A DNA stretch of 64,000 nt, taken from positions 3,658,001 to 3,722,000 of the forward strand of contig NZ_PDJI01000004.1 of the NCBI RefSeq assembly GCF_002563695.1, read 5' to 3'. Position numbers and translations under genes: made by a program. This DNA comes from Georgenia soli (lineage in GTDB: Bacteria; Actinomycetota; Actinomycetes; Actinomycetales; Actinomycetaceae). This document shows, one piece after another, positions 24,254-33,333 of this stretch (the first letter of the stretch is position 1; each line of letters opens with the position of its first letter). The notes beneath the pieces are model-generated. The model was given only the letters and a program-made list of their open reading frames with translations, did no database searches and was not told the origin of the DNA.

Positions 24254-24931
24254 ATGGAACAGCCCATCGTGCGCACCGTGCTGCGCGAGGAGATCAAGGC
24301 TCGAATCATCGAGCGAATCGTCGACGGCACGTACGGGCCGGGGGACCGGATCGTCGAGAGCCAGCTTGCGAAGGAGTTCGGCACGAGCCAGGCGCCCGTG
24401 CGCGAGGCCCTGCGTGACCTCGAGGGACAGCACCTCATCGAGAGCAGGCCGCACAAGGGCGCTCGCGTGCGCGAGCTGTCGCCGGAGCGGCTCTTCCAGG
24501 TCTATCCCGTCCGGGCCGCCCTGGAGGAGCTGGCGGCGCAGGAGGCGGCGTCCAGGATGACCGACGACGTGCTCGACGCTCTCGCCGTGGAGGTCGAGGC
24601 CATGCGCGAGGCCGCGAGCGACAACGACCCGCGCGCACAGATGGTCCACGACACGAGGTTCCACGAGATCATCGTCGAGACGGCCGGCAACGAGGTCCTC
24701 CTGGACACCTGGCGGGCCCTGCGAGTGGAGACCGGCACGCTGGTCAGCGTCATCAGGTCCGAGTGGGACCTGCACATGGTCTGCGAGATGCACCGCCCGG
24801 TCCTGCAGGCGCTCCGGCTGCAGGACCCGGCCCTCGCCGGCTCCGAGGCGCGCGCCCACATCGAGTTCTTCGGGAACCTGGTCCGTCGGCACTCCGATCC
24901 GGTCGGCGCCAACGCTCCCGCCCGGCCGTAA
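24254..24931 (+). CDS. GntR-family regulator, FadR/FCD subgroup
   Basis: 225-residue regulator with an N-terminal winged helix (KARIIERIVDGTYGPGDRIVESQLAKEFG then SQAPVREALRDLEGQHLIE) and a C-terminal all-helical FCD ligand domain with the metal-binding histidine in DTRFHEIIVETAGN and a later H in MCEMHRPVL. FCD regulators sense carboxylic acids or related catabolites. GGGGGAAG precedes the ATG. It is divergent from the phosphotransferase-molybdenum hydroxylase operon and starts the plus-strand series, so it likely represses both until the substrate or an acid intermediate appears. Confidence 0.9.
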   Translation: MEQPIVRTVLREEIKARIIERIVDGTYGPGDRIVESQLAKEFGTSQAPVREALRDLEGQHLIESRPHKGARVRELSPERLFQVYPVRAALEELAAQEAASRMTDDVLDALAVEVEAMREAASDNDPRAQMVHDTRFHEIIVETAGNEVLLDTWRALRVETGTLVSVIRSEWDLHMVCEMHRPVLQALRLQDPALAGSEARAHIEFFGNLVRRHSDPVGANAPARP

Positions 24932-24972
24932 GCCGCCACCACCACGCTTCGACGCACAGAGAGGTACGTCCA

Positions 24973-25839
24973 TTGGAGAAGGTCACCGACAACGTCTTCG
25001 TCGAGACGAAGGTCCGAGGAAGCAACCCCGCCTACGTCGTCACCTCCGACGGGACCGTCGTCATCGACACCCCGCAGCTGCCGACCAGAGCGGTCGCCAT
25101 GAGGAAGGAGGTGGAGAGTTGGGGGCCCGTCCGGTACGTCATCAACACCGAGCATCACGTCGACCACATCTTCGGCAACTACTACTTCCGCGGTGCGGGG
25201 ACCGTCGTCCACCACCAGGGCGTGTATGACAACTTCATGACGGTCTACCCCGAGCTGGACCCTTTCGAGTACGCCCGGGAAGCGCTGCCGGACGACCCGG
25301 GCGGTGAGGAGCTCTTCCCGGACAGGGACGAGTACTACCGCGACCCCAACAAGGGCCAGGTCGTCTTCACAGGCGACCTGACCCTGCGGGTCGGCAACCA
25401 CACCTTCAACCTCCTGCACACCCCTGGTCACACACCGGGCCAGATCGCCGTCCACGTCCCGGAGGAGCGCGTCGTCTTCACCGGAGACACGATCTTCAAC
25501 GACTGTCAGACGTGGCTCATGACGTCCGACGTGGACGAGTGGCTGAGGTCCCTGGACCGGATCAGGTCGCTCGACGTCGACCATGTCGTCCCCGGGCACG
25601 GTCCCGTGACAACCCTCGGCTACGTCAACAAGCAGCGGGCCATCCTCATGGAGTGGAAGAGCGCCGTGGCCGACGCCATCGCCCAGGGCTGGAGCCGTGA
25701 GGAGACGATCGAACGGGTGAACTTCGCGGACCGGTTCCCTGTCGACGTCGGCCAGGAGTACATGATGGACTACATCCAGTCCCTCAACGCCGGATCCCTG
25801 TACGACAAGCTCATCGCGGTCCCGGCGAAGGTCTACTAG
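24973..25839 (+). CDS. Metallo-beta-lactamase-fold hydrolase
   Basis: 288-residue MBL-fold protein. Metal motifs are NTEHHVDHIFGN (E60, H62, D64, H65), HTPGHTPGQ, FTGDTIFND and VPGHGPV. The first His of H-x-H-x-D-H is Glu, a variant seen in several MBL subgroups, which should change the Zn1 site. Likely a lactonase, thioesterase or phosphodiesterase-type hydrolase acting in the adjacent catabolic pathway. TTG 24973 is chosen: GAGAGG lies 8 bases ahead and the homologous fold starts there (KVTDNVFVE). It follows the GntR gene by 41 bp and may be co-transcribed. The C-terminal extension (LMEWKSAVADAIAQGWS onward) matches the MBL hydrolases with a helical tail. Confidence 0.8.
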   Translation: MEKVTDNVFVETKVRGSNPAYVVTSDGTVVIDTPQLPTRAVAMRKEVESWGPVRYVINTEHHVDHIFGNYYFRGAGTVVHHQGVYDNFMTVYPELDPFEYAREALPDDPGGEELFPDRDEYYRDPNKGQVVFTGDLTLRVGNHTFNLLHTPGHTPGQIAVHVPEERVVFTGDTIFNDCQTWLMTSDVDEWLRSLDRIRSLDVDHVVPGHGPVTTLGYVNKQRAILMEWKSAVADAIAQGWSREETIERVNFADRFPVDVGQEYMMDYIQSLNAGSLYDKLIAVPAKVY

Positions 25840-25942
25840 GTGCCGGTCCGGGGCCGCGTCCCCTTCCCGGATCCGCGACATGATCGAGGCGCCGGTGCGC
25901 GGTTCGGTGGACGCAGATGCCGCGGGTCGGCATGCTCGGGCC

Positions 25943-26896
25943 ATGGAGCCAACGGAGGTCTTCGCCAGCCCGTCCGCCGTGACGACCGCTCTGGAGACCA
26001 CCGGCTACCTCGCCGACCCGGGTCTGGCCACCGTCACGTACCTCGCGCACCAGCTCTCCCGGCCGCTGCTGCTGGAGGGCGAGCCCGGCACCGGCAAGAC
26101 GGCCCTGGCCGAGGCGCTCGCCGAGGTGCTCGGCCGGCCCCTGATCCGCCTGCAGTGCTACGAGGGCATCGACGCCACCCAGGCGCTGTACGACTGGGAC
26201 TTCCCGCGCCAGATCCTCCACCTGCGCGCCGTGGAGGCGCTCGCCGCCGCCCGCGCGCGGGCCGTCCCCGTCAACGGCCGGAGCGGCGACGACCTCACCG
26301 ATAGCGCGCCCGCCCCGCCCACCGCCCAGGACCTCGAGGCCGAGCTGTTCGACGAGCGGTTCCTGCTGGCCCGGCCCGTCCTGCGCGCGTTGCGCGAGAG
26401 CCCCTGCGTGCTCCTCGTCGACGAGATCGACCGCGCCGACGACGAGTTCGAGGCTTTCCTCCTCGAGGTCCTGTCCACGTGGCAGGTGACCATCCCGGAG
26501 CTCGGCACGGTCGCCGCCGCGCGGCCACCGTTCGTGGTGCTGACCTCCAACCGCACCCGCGAGCTGCACGACGCCCTCAAGCGTCGCTGCCTCTACCACT
26601 GGATCGACCACCCGGGCCTGGCACGCGAGCTGGCGATCGTGCGGACGCGCCTGCCGGGGGTCGACCCCGCCCTGTGCGAGCAGGTCGTCAACCTGGTCCA
26701 GGCACTGCGAGGCCAGGGCGAGCTCATCAAGGCGCCGGGCGTCGCCGAGACGCTCGACTGGGCCCGCGCGCTCGCGGCGCTCGGCACCAGCGAGGTCGAC
26801 GTGGAGTCGGCGGCCCGGACCCTCGGGACGGCCGTGAAGTACCGGGAGGACGCCGAACGGGTCCGCCAGCTCCTCGACAAGATGCTCACCCGGTAG
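25943..26896 (+). CDS. MoxR-type AAA+ ATPase, CoxD-like
   Basis: 317-residue AAA+ ATPase with Walker A GEPGTGKT (residues 46-53), Walker B VLLVDEIDRAD, sensor 1 VLTSNRTREL and the lid. MoxR ATPases pair with von Willebrand A proteins as metallo-enzyme chaperones; CoxD works in insertion of the active-site metal of CO dehydrogenase-type enzymes. The next two genes are coxE- and xdhC-like, and coxSLMG follow, so this role is well supported. The start is uncertain: ATG 25943 gives the usual family N-terminus; an in-frame ATG at 25880 would add 21 residues, and neither has a clear ribosome site. Confidence 0.85.
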   Translation: MEPTEVFASPSAVTTALETTGYLADPGLATVTYLAHQLSRPLLLEGEPGTGKTALAEALAEVLGRPLIRLQCYEGIDATQALYDWDFPRQILHLRAVEALAAARARAVPVNGRSGDDLTDSAPAPPTAQDLEAELFDERFLLARPVLRALRESPCVLLVDEIDRADDEFEAFLLEVLSTWQVTIPELGTVAAARPPFVVLTSNRTRELHDALKRRCLYHWIDHPGLARELAIVRTRLPGVDPALCEQVVNLVQALRGQGELIKAPGVAETLDWARALAALGTSEVDVESAARTLGTAVKYREDAERVRQLLDKMLTR

Positions 26897-26902
26897 GCCG
26901 GC

Positions 26903-27997
26903 ATGTGGACCGCGACCGAGACCCTGCTGGGCCTGGCCCGTGCCCTGCGCGCCGCCGGGCTGCCCGTCACCGCCGACCGGGAACGCTCCTTCCTCCAGGC
27001 CGCGGCCCTCGTCACCCTCGACGACCGCTCCGGCGTGTACTGGGCCGGCCGCGCCACGATGACCGCCGACCCCGCCGACGCCCCCGTCTACGACCAGGTC
27101 TTCACCGCCTGGTTCGGCGGCACCGCCATGCACCTGACCCCGCGCCCGCGTCCGCCGTCGTCCACGACGCCGCAGGCGTCCCTGACCCCGACCGCCGACG
27201 GCGAGGGCGGGGCGGGGGAGCCGCTCTCCGCCGCCGCGTCGGGGACCGAGGTGCTCCGCCACCGCGACGTCGCCACGCTCGCCGCCGCCGAACGGGCCCA
27301 GCTCGCCCGACTCTTCGCCACCCTGCGGCCCCGGCCGCCGGCTCGCCGCGCCCACCGGCACGTGCCCGCGCGCACCGGCGCCGTCGACGGGCGGGCCACC
27401 CTGCGGGCGCAGCTGCGCCGCATGGGCGAGCCCGGCCCTGTGCACCACCGGCGCCGGTCGACCACGCCCCGCCGGGTGGTCGTCCTGCTCGACGTCTCCG
27501 GCTCGATGGCCCCCTACGCCGACTCGCTGCTGCGCCTGGCCCACACCATGGTGCGCGCGGCCCCGCGCACCACCGAGGTCTTCACCCTCGGCACGCGGCT
27601 GACCCGGGTGAGCGCCGCCCTGGGCGAGCGCGACGTCGAGCGCGCCCTCGCCGCGGCCGGCGAGGCCGTCCCGGACTGGTCCGGCGGGACCCGCCTGGGG
27701 GAGACCCTCGGCGCGTTCCTGGACCGGTGGGGCCGGCGGGGCACCGCGCGCCAGGCCGTCGTCGTCATCTGCTCGGACGGCTGGGAGCGGCAGGGCCCGG
27801 ACCTGCTCGCCGAGCAGATGCGCCGCCTGCACGCTCTCGCGCACACGGTCGTGTGGGCGAACCCGCACCGCGGAAGGCCGGGCTACCGGCCGGTCCAGGC
27901 CGGTATCGTCGCGGCCCTGCCGCACGTCGACGTCTTCGTCCCCGGCCACTCGCTGGCCAGTTTCACCGAGCTGCTGGAGGTGGTGGGCAGTGCGTGA
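26903..27997 (+). CDS. VWA-domain protein, CoxE-like
   Basis: 364-residue CoxE-family protein. The C-terminal von Willebrand A domain has the MIDAS motif LLDVSGSM, a TRLGE segment supplying the MIDAS threonine, and CSDGWERQG. The N-terminal part (TLLGLARALRAAGLPVTADRERSFL) is CoxE-typical, then a Pro/Thr/Ala-rich linker. CoxE acts with the MoxR ATPase CoxD in maturation of the bimetallic or molybdenum active site. It starts 6 bp after the ATPase gene and overlaps the xdhC-like gene by 8 bp. Confidence 0.86.
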   Translation: MWTATETLLGLARALRAAGLPVTADRERSFLQAAALVTLDDRSGVYWAGRATMTADPADAPVYDQVFTAWFGGTAMHLTPRPRPPSSTTPQASLTPTADGEGGAGEPLSAAASGTEVLRHRDVATLAAAERAQLARLFATLRPRPPARRAHRHVPARTGAVDGRATLRAQLRRMGEPGPVHHRRRSTTPRRVVVLLDVSGSMAPYADSLLRLAHTMVRAAPRTTEVFTLGTRLTRVSAALGERDVERALAAAGEAVPDWSGGTRLGETLGAFLDRWGRRGTARQAVVVICSDGWERQGPDLLAEQMRRLHALAHTVVWANPHRGRPGYRPVQAGIVAALPHVDVFVPGHSLASFTELLEVVGSA

Positions 27998-29267
27998 CGT
28001 TCTCGACGAGCTCCTGGGGTGGTGGCAGGCCGGCAAGGAGGTGGCGATGGGGACCGTCGTCGCCACCTTCAGCTCCGCGCCGCGGCCGCCCGGTGCGGCG
28101 ATGCTGGTCGGTCCGGGCGGGGAGGCGGTCGGCTCCGTCTCCGGCGGCTGCGTCGAGGGTGCCGTCTACGCCACCGGCGAGGAGGTGATCGCCTCCGGCA
28201 CCCCGACCCTCGAGCGGTACGGCGTCAGCGACGAGTCCGCCTTCGCCGTCGGGCTGACCTGCGGCGGCATCCTCGACGTCTTCGTCGAACGGGTCTCGCA
28301 GGCCGACTTCCCCGAGCTCGGGGACGTGGCCGACGACGTGCGGTCGGGGCGGCCCGTCGCCGTCGCCACCGTCGTGACGCACCCCGACCCGGGCCGCGTG
28401 GGCCGCCGCCTCGTCATCCGCCCCGAGGGCGCCCCCGTCCAGGGCGGCCTGGGGTCGGACCGCGCCGACGACGCCGTGACCGACGACGCCCGGGGCCTCC
28501 TGGCCGCCGGACGCACCGAGACCCTCGAGTACGGGCCCGACGGCGAGCGTCGCGGCCAGGGCATGCGCGTGTTCGTCTCCTCCTACGCCCCTCGCCCGCG
28601 GATGCTCGTCTTCGGGGCGATCGACTTCGCGGCCGCCGTCGCCGGGATCGGGGCCTTCCTCGGCTACCAGGTCACGGTGTGCGACGCGCGCCCCGTCTTC
28701 GCCACCGCGTCCCGGTTCCCGCACGCCCACGAGGTCGTGGTGCGCTGGCCGCACGAGTACCTCGCGGAGGAGATCGCGGCCGGCCGGGTCGACTCCCGCA
28801 CGGTCGTCTGCGTCCTCACGCACGACCCGAAGTTCGACGTCCCGCTGCTCACCGCCGCGCTGACGGGGCCGGACGTCGCCTACGTCGGGGCGATGGGCAG
28901 CCGCCGCACGCACACCGACCGCCTGCGGCGGCTGCGGGAGAACGGGCTGACCGAGCAGCAGCTGTCCCGGCTCTCCTCCCCGGTGGGGCTCAACCTCGGG
29001 GCGCGCACGCCGGAGGAGACCGCGGTGAGCATCGCCGCGGAGATCATCGCCCTGCAGTGGGGCGGCGACGGCGAGCGGCTCACCGAGACCTCCGGCCCGA
29101 TCCACCAGCACGCGGCGGCGTTCGTGGACGACGCGGAGCCGCGGCTCGACGAGGACGCCGAGCTCGCGGCGATCCAGGACGAGGCCGAGCTCGCGGCCGT
29201 CGCGGAGGCGGCCTCGGACGACGACGACCGTGACCCGGACGACGACGGCGCCATGACCCGCTCGTGA
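27990..29267 (+). CDS. XdhC/CoxF-family molybdoenzyme maturation protein
   Basis: 425-residue XdhC-type protein. The N-terminal XdhC/CoxI domain has FSSAPRPPGAAMLVG and SVSGGCVEGAVY, and the C-terminal Rossmann domain reads MLVFGAIDFAAAVAGIGAFLGYQVTV with GAMGSRRTHTDRL. XdhC binds the cytidylylated molybdenum cofactor, promotes its sulfuration and delivers it to the large subunit. GTG start, 8-bp overlap with the coxE-like gene. A tail of about 40 Asp/Glu-rich residues is an unusual addition. It may serve both molybdenum hydroxylases in the window. Confidence 0.87.
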   Translation: MRDVLDELLGWWQAGKEVAMGTVVATFSSAPRPPGAAMLVGPGGEAVGSVSGGCVEGAVYATGEEVIASGTPTLERYGVSDESAFAVGLTCGGILDVFVERVSQADFPELGDVADDVRSGRPVAVATVVTHPDPGRVGRRLVIRPEGAPVQGGLGSDRADDAVTDDARGLLAAGRTETLEYGPDGERRGQGMRVFVSSYAPRPRMLVFGAIDFAAAVAGIGAFLGYQVTVCDARPVFATASRFPHAHEVVVRWPHEYLAEEIAAGRVDSRTVVCVLTHDPKFDVPLLTAALTGPDVAYVGAMGSRRTHTDRLRRLRENGLTEQQLSRLSSPVGLNLGARTPEETAVSIAAEIIALQWGGDGERLTETSGPIHQHAAAFVDDAEPRLDEDAELAAIQDEAELAAVAEAASDDDDRDPDDDGAMTRS

Positions 29268-29275
29268 CCGTCGTG

Positions 29276-29291
29276 TGTGATCCGGGTCACC
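29276..29291 (+). promoter_or_regulatory. CRP/GlxR-type box upstream of coxS
   Basis: TGTGATCCGGGTCACC matches the CRP/GlxR consensus TGTGA-N6-TCACA at 9 of 10 positions. It lies 9 bp after the xdhC stop and about 50 bp before the predicted transcription start, a position suited to cAMP-CRP-type activation. Confidence 0.5.
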
Positions 29292-29298
29292 GAAATGC

Positions 29299-29327
29299 TT
29301 GCCCGTTCCGGCGATGCCCGACATGAT
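29299..29327 (+). promoter_or_regulatory. Candidate sigma-70-type promoter for coxSLMG
   Basis: TTGCCC (29299-29304) and CATGAT (29322-29327) are spaced by exactly 17 bp, each matching 4 of 6 consensus bases. Placed between the CRP-like box and the coxS ribosome site, it would make the structural genes a separate transcript from coxDEF. Confidence 0.45.
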
Positions 29328-29362
29328 CCGAGGTGACGACGACGTCCCTACCTGGAGGATCC

Positions 29363-29848
29363 ATGACCCGCATCAGCGTGACTGTCGACGGCACCCGGTA
29401 CACCGACGAGGTCGAACCCAGGACGCTCCTGGTCCACTACCTGCGTGAGACGCTCGGGAAGACCGGGACGGTGATCGGGTGCGACACCTCGAACTGCGGC
29501 GCCTGCACCGTCCACCTCGACGGCCGCTCCGTGAAGTCCTGCAACGTCCTCGCCGTCCAGGCCGACGGGCGCGAGGTCACCACCATCGAGGGGCTCGCCA
29601 CCGACGGCGAGCTCCACCCCGTCCAGCAGGCGTTCCACGACTGCCACGCCCTGCAGTGCGGCTACTGCACGCCCGGCATGATCATGCAGGCCGCCGACCT
29701 GATCGCCCACACCGAGGACCTCACCGAGGAGAAGATCCGCGAGGGCATGGAGGGCAACCTCTGCCGGTGCACCGGCTACCACAACATCGTCAAGGCCGTG
29801 CAGCAGGCGGCCGCCCGCCCCGTGCCCGTCATGGAGGTGCAGCCGTGA
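29363..29848 (+). CDS. CoxS-like [2Fe-2S] subunit of carbon monoxide dehydrogenase-type hydroxylase
   Basis: 161-residue iron-sulfur subunit, the usual CoxS length. It has [21 protein letters not shown] for the first cluster and CGYCTPGM with [12 protein letters not shown] for the second. It relays electrons from the molybdenum subunit to CoxM. GGAGG precedes ATG 29363 by 5 bp; an upstream in-frame codon adds ten non-conserved residues. Its TGA overlaps the GTG of the large subunit (GTGA). Confidence 0.92.
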   Translation: MTRISVTVDGTRYTDEVEPRTLLVHYLRETLGKTGTVIGCDTSNCGACTVHLDGRSVKSCNVLAVQADGREVTTIEGLATDGELHPVQQAFHDCHALQCGYCTPGMIMQAADLIAHTEDLTEEKIREGMEGNLCRCTGYHNIVKAVQQAAARPVPVMEVQP

Positions 29849-32469
29849 CCGCCGTCGAGGACCGCCCGACCACCGAGGTCGGCGCCGCCCGGAAGCGCAA
29901 GGAGGACCGCCGGCTCATCACCGGCCGCACCCGCTGGACGGACAACATCGTGCTGCCCGGCATGCTGCACCTGTCGATGGTGCGCAGCCCGTTCGCGCAC
30001 GCGCGGATCACGTCGGTCGACACCGCCGCGGCCCGGGAGTCCGACGGCGTCGTCGCCGTCCTGACGGGGCGCGACGTGGCCGACGTGCAGGGCTCTCTGC
30101 CCAACGCCTGGCCGATCACCCCGGACCAGAAGGCTCCACCGCACCCGGCGGTCGCCGTCGACCGCGTGGCCTTCGCCGGCGAGATCGTCGCCGTGGTGGT
30201 CGCGCGCAGCGCGGCCGCCGCCCGGGACGCGGCGGAGCTGGTGGACGTCGACTACGAGGAGCTGCCCGCCGCCGTCGACCTCAAGGAGGCGGCAGCTGGC
30301 GCGGTGCTCGCCCATCCGGACCTCGGCACCAACGTCTCCGCCGTGTGGACGTTCGACTCCGCGCAGGCCGGGACTGGCTCGGACGTCGAGGACGCCATCC
30401 GTGACGCCGAGGTGCTCGTGGAGCGGGAGTTCCGCCAGCAGCGCCTCATCCCGTCCTACATGGAGCCACGCTCCACGGTCGTCGACCCCACGGGCGAGCA
30501 GTTCACCATGTGGTCCGCCACCCAGGTGCCGCACATCCTGCGGCTCATGCTCGCCCTCACCCTGGGCGTGCCGGAGTCGAAGGTCCGGGTCATCGCCCCC
30601 GACGTCGGAGGCGGGTTCGGCGGCAAGCTGCAGGTCACGCCGGAGGAGGTCATCACCTTCCTCGCGGCCCGTCACACCGGGAAGCCGTGCAAGTGGACCG
30701 AGACGCGCAGCGAGTCGCTGCTCTCCGGCCACCACGGCCGCGACCAGTGGCAGAAGCTCACCCTCGCCGCGCGCAAGGACGGCACCGTCACCGGCCTGAA
30801 GGTGGAGCTGACCGCGGACATGGGCGCCTACCTCGGGCTCGTCACCTCGGGGGTGCCCATCCTCGGCGCGTTCATGTTCAACGCGATCTACAAGTTCCCC
30901 GCGTACCACTTCACCTGCACCAACGTCTTCACCAACAAGACGTGGACGGACGCCTACCGCGGTGCGGGCCGGCCCGAGGCCACCTTCGCGATCGAGCGGA
31001 TGATGGACGAGCTCGCCGTCGAGCTGGGCATGGACCCGCTGGAGGTGAGGGAGAAGAACTGGATCAGGCACGAGGAGTTCCCGTTCACCACCGTGGCCGG
31101 GCTGGAGTACGACTCGGGCAACTACGAGGCGGCGACGGCGCGGGCCAAGGAGCTCTTCGGCTACGACGGGCTGCGCCGGGAGCAGGCGGAGCGGCGGGCG
31201 AGCGGCGACCCGGTCCAGCTGGGCATCGGCATCTCCACCTTCACGGAGATGTGCGGGCTGGCGCCCTCCCGGGTGCTCGGCGCGCTGAGCTACGGGGCCG
31301 GCGGCTGGGAGCACGCCTCCATCCGGATGCTGCCCTCGGGGAAGGTCGAGGTCATCACGGGGTCCTCCCCGCACGGCCAGGGGCACGAGACCGCCTGGAG
31401 CCAGATCGTCGCCGACCGGCTGGGCGTGCCGTTCGACGACGTCGAGGTCCTGCACGGCGACACCCAGATCTCCCACAAGGGGCTGGACACCTACGGCTCC
31501 CGCTCCCTCGTCGTCGGCGGCCAGGCCGTGGTCAAGGCCGCCGACAAGGTGATCGAGAAGGCGCGGCCGCTCGCCGCGCACGTCCTCGAGGCGGCCGAGG
31601 AGGACCTGGAGTTCGCGGGCGGGAAGTTCCAGGTCAAGGGCACCGACACCGCGATCGGGCTGACCGACCTCGCCCTGGCCGTCTTCGGCGCCCACGACCT
31701 GCCCGACGGGATGGAGCCGAGCCTCGACGCCGACGCCACGTTCGACCCGGTGAACTTCTCCTACCCGCACGGCACCCACCTGTGCGCGATGGAGGTCGAC
31801 ACCGAGACCGGGCAGTCGAAGATGCGCAGCTACGTCTGCGTGGACGACGTCGGCACGATCGTCAACCCGCTCCTCGTCGAGGGACAGATCCACGGCGGGC
31901 TGGTGCAGGGCATCGCGCAGGCGCTGTGGGAGGAGGCCGTCTACGACGAGCAGGGCACCCTCGTGACCGGCTCGTTCGTCGACTACACGCTCCCCACGAC
32001 GGCCGACACGATCTCCTTCGTCACCGACAACACGGTCACGCCGTCGACGACGAACGATCTCGGCACCAAGGGCGTCGGCGAGGCAGGCACCATCGCCTCG
32101 ACCCCCGCCGTCGTCAACGCCGTGCTCGACGCCGTCCGGCACCTCGGGGTCGACGACATCACCATGCCGCTCACCCCGGCGAAGGTGTGGCGGGCCGTCC
32201 AGGACGCCGGTGCCACCGGAAAGGGCGCTCACGCCGACGGCGGAGCCTCCGCCGTCGGGGCCTCCGCGGCGCGGGCGAGCGCGGCGGACGGACCGGACGC
32301 CATGGCCGAAGCGATCCGCGCGGGCACGACGGCCGGCACGGACTCCGGAGCCGCCCCGGCCGGACCGACCGCCGGCACCGCGCCCGACGACCCCGGCCGG
32401 CCCGAGGCGCCACCGCACTTCGCGCCCGGCCAGCCCAACCAGGACGACCCGGAAGGTGGTGCGCGATGA
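29845..32469 (+). CDS. Form II CoxL-like molybdopterin-binding subunit
   Basis: 874-residue catalytic subunit. Motifs: [15 protein letters not shown] at the start, [12 protein letters not shown], active-site loop AYRGAGR (residues 370-376), [12 protein letters not shown] and the catalytic Glu in KGVGEAG. Form I CO dehydrogenases have AYRCSFR with a copper-binding Cys; AYRGAGR defines form II, whose physiological substrates are mostly unknown. Oxidation of CO is therefore not expected as the main role. After VWRAVQDA, where relatives end, about 85 residues of Ala/Gly/Pro-rich sequence are added. GTG start overlapping the coxS stop; ATGA overlap with coxM. Confidence 0.9.
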   Translation: MTAVEDRPTTEVGAARKRKEDRRLITGRTRWTDNIVLPGMLHLSMVRSPFAHARITSVDTAAARESDGVVAVLTGRDVADVQGSLPNAWPITPDQKAPPHPAVAVDRVAFAGEIVAVVVARSAAAARDAAELVDVDYEELPAAVDLKEAAAGAVLAHPDLGTNVSAVWTFDSAQAGTGSDVEDAIRDAEVLVEREFRQQRLIPSYMEPRSTVVDPTGEQFTMWSATQVPHILRLMLALTLGVPESKVRVIAPDVGGGFGGKLQVTPEEVITFLAARHTGKPCKWTETRSESLLSGHHGRDQWQKLTLAARKDGTVTGLKVELTADMGAYLGLVTSGVPILGAFMFNAIYKFPAYHFTCTNVFTNKTWTDAYRGAGRPEATFAIERMMDELAVELGMDPLEVREKNWIRHEEFPFTTVAGLEYDSGNYEAATARAKELFGYDGLRREQAERRASGDPVQLGIGISTFTEMCGLAPSRVLGALSYGAGGWEHASIRMLPSGKVEVITGSSPHGQGHETAWSQIVADRLGVPFDDVEVLHGDTQISHKGLDTYGSRSLVVGGQAVVKAADKVIEKARPLAAHVLEAAEEDLEFAGGKFQVKGTDTAIGLTDLALAVFGAHDLPDGMEPSLDADATFDPVNFSYPHGTHLCAMEVDTETGQSKMRSYVCVDDVGTIVNPLLVEGQIHGGLVQGIAQALWEEAVYDEQGTLVTGSFVDYTLPTTADTISFVTDNTVTPSTTNDLGTKGVGEAGTIASTPAVVNAVLDAVRHLGVDDITMPLTPAKVWRAVQDAGATGKGAHADGGASAVGASAARASAADGPDAMAEAIRAGTTAGTDSGAAPAGPTAGTAPDDPGRPEAPPHFAPGQPNQDDPEGGAR

Positions 32470-33329
32470 TCCCCGCGACGTTCGACTACGTGGCGCCCGC
32501 GAGCCTCGAGGAGGCTCTCGCGACGCTGGCCGAGCACGGCGACGACGCCAAGGTGATCGCCGGCGGGCAGTCACTGCTGCCCGTGCTGCGGATGCGGCTG
32601 AACACCCCTGAGGTGCTCGTGGACCTGAGCCGGGTGCCCGGCCTCGCCGGGATCACCGACGCCGGCGACCACCTGCGGGTCGGGGCGATGACCACCTACC
32701 AGCAGCTCCTCGACGACCCCTCGGTGGCCGAGCACGCAGGGGTCCTCGTCAAGGCGGTCACCACGGTCGCCGACCCGCAGATCCGCCACCGCGGCACGCT
32801 CGGCGGGGCGCTGGCCCACGCGGACCCGGCCGGTGACGTCGGCGCCCCGGTCCTCGCCCTCGACGCGACGATGGTCATCGGCGGGCCCGGCGGGGCCGAG
32901 CGGCGGGTGCCCGCGACCGAGTTCTTCGTCGACCTCTTCGAGACGGCGGTCGGCGAGGGGGAGGTGCTCGTCGCGATCGAGATCCCCAAGCACACCGGCT
33001 GGGGGAGCGCGTACGAGAAGTTCGTCCGCGTCGCCCACCAGTGGGCGATCGTCGGGGTCGCCGTCACCGCCCGCGCCGAGGGCGGAACCATCGCGGAGGC
33101 GCGGGTGGCGCTGACGAACATGGGCTCGACGCCGGTGCGCGCCCACGACGTCGAACGCGCACTCCTCGGCGTCGCGGCCACGGCGGAGAACCTCCGGGAC
33201 ATCTGCGCGCGGGTGGGGGAGGGGACGCAGCCACCGTCCGACCTCAACGGCGACGCCGACTACCGCCGGCACCTCGCCGGCGTGCTCACGCGCAGGGCTG
33301 TCCTGTCGGCCGTGGGCGCGGGAGCCTGA
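32466..33329 (+). CDS. CoxM-like FAD subunit
   Basis: 287-residue flavoprotein subunit. FAD motifs KVIAGGQSLLPVLRMR (about residues 31-46) and DPQIRHRGTLGGALAHADPAGD are both intact. AGGQSLLP and TLGG are the CoxM-type versions. It passes electrons from CoxS to the respiratory chain or another acceptor. ATG overlaps the coxL stop, and the coxG-like gene follows after 4 bp. Confidence 0.92.
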   Translation: MIPATFDYVAPASLEEALATLAEHGDDAKVIAGGQSLLPVLRMRLNTPEVLVDLSRVPGLAGITDAGDHLRVGAMTTYQQLLDDPSVAEHAGVLVKAVTTVADPQIRHRGTLGGALAHADPAGDVGAPVLALDATMVIGGPGGAERRVPATEFFVDLFETAVGEGEVLVAIEIPKHTGWGSAYEKFVRVAHQWAIVGVAVTARAEGGTIAEARVALTNMGSTPVRAHDVERALLGVAATAENLRDICARVGEGTQPPSDLNGDADYRRHLAGVLTRRAVLSAVGAGA

Positions 33330-33333
33330 GCCG

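Noticed and set aside
29363-33329. Genuine aerobic CO dehydrogenase
   Set aside because: The active-site loop is AYRGAGR, the form II type, not AYRCSFR of CO-oxidising form I enzymes.
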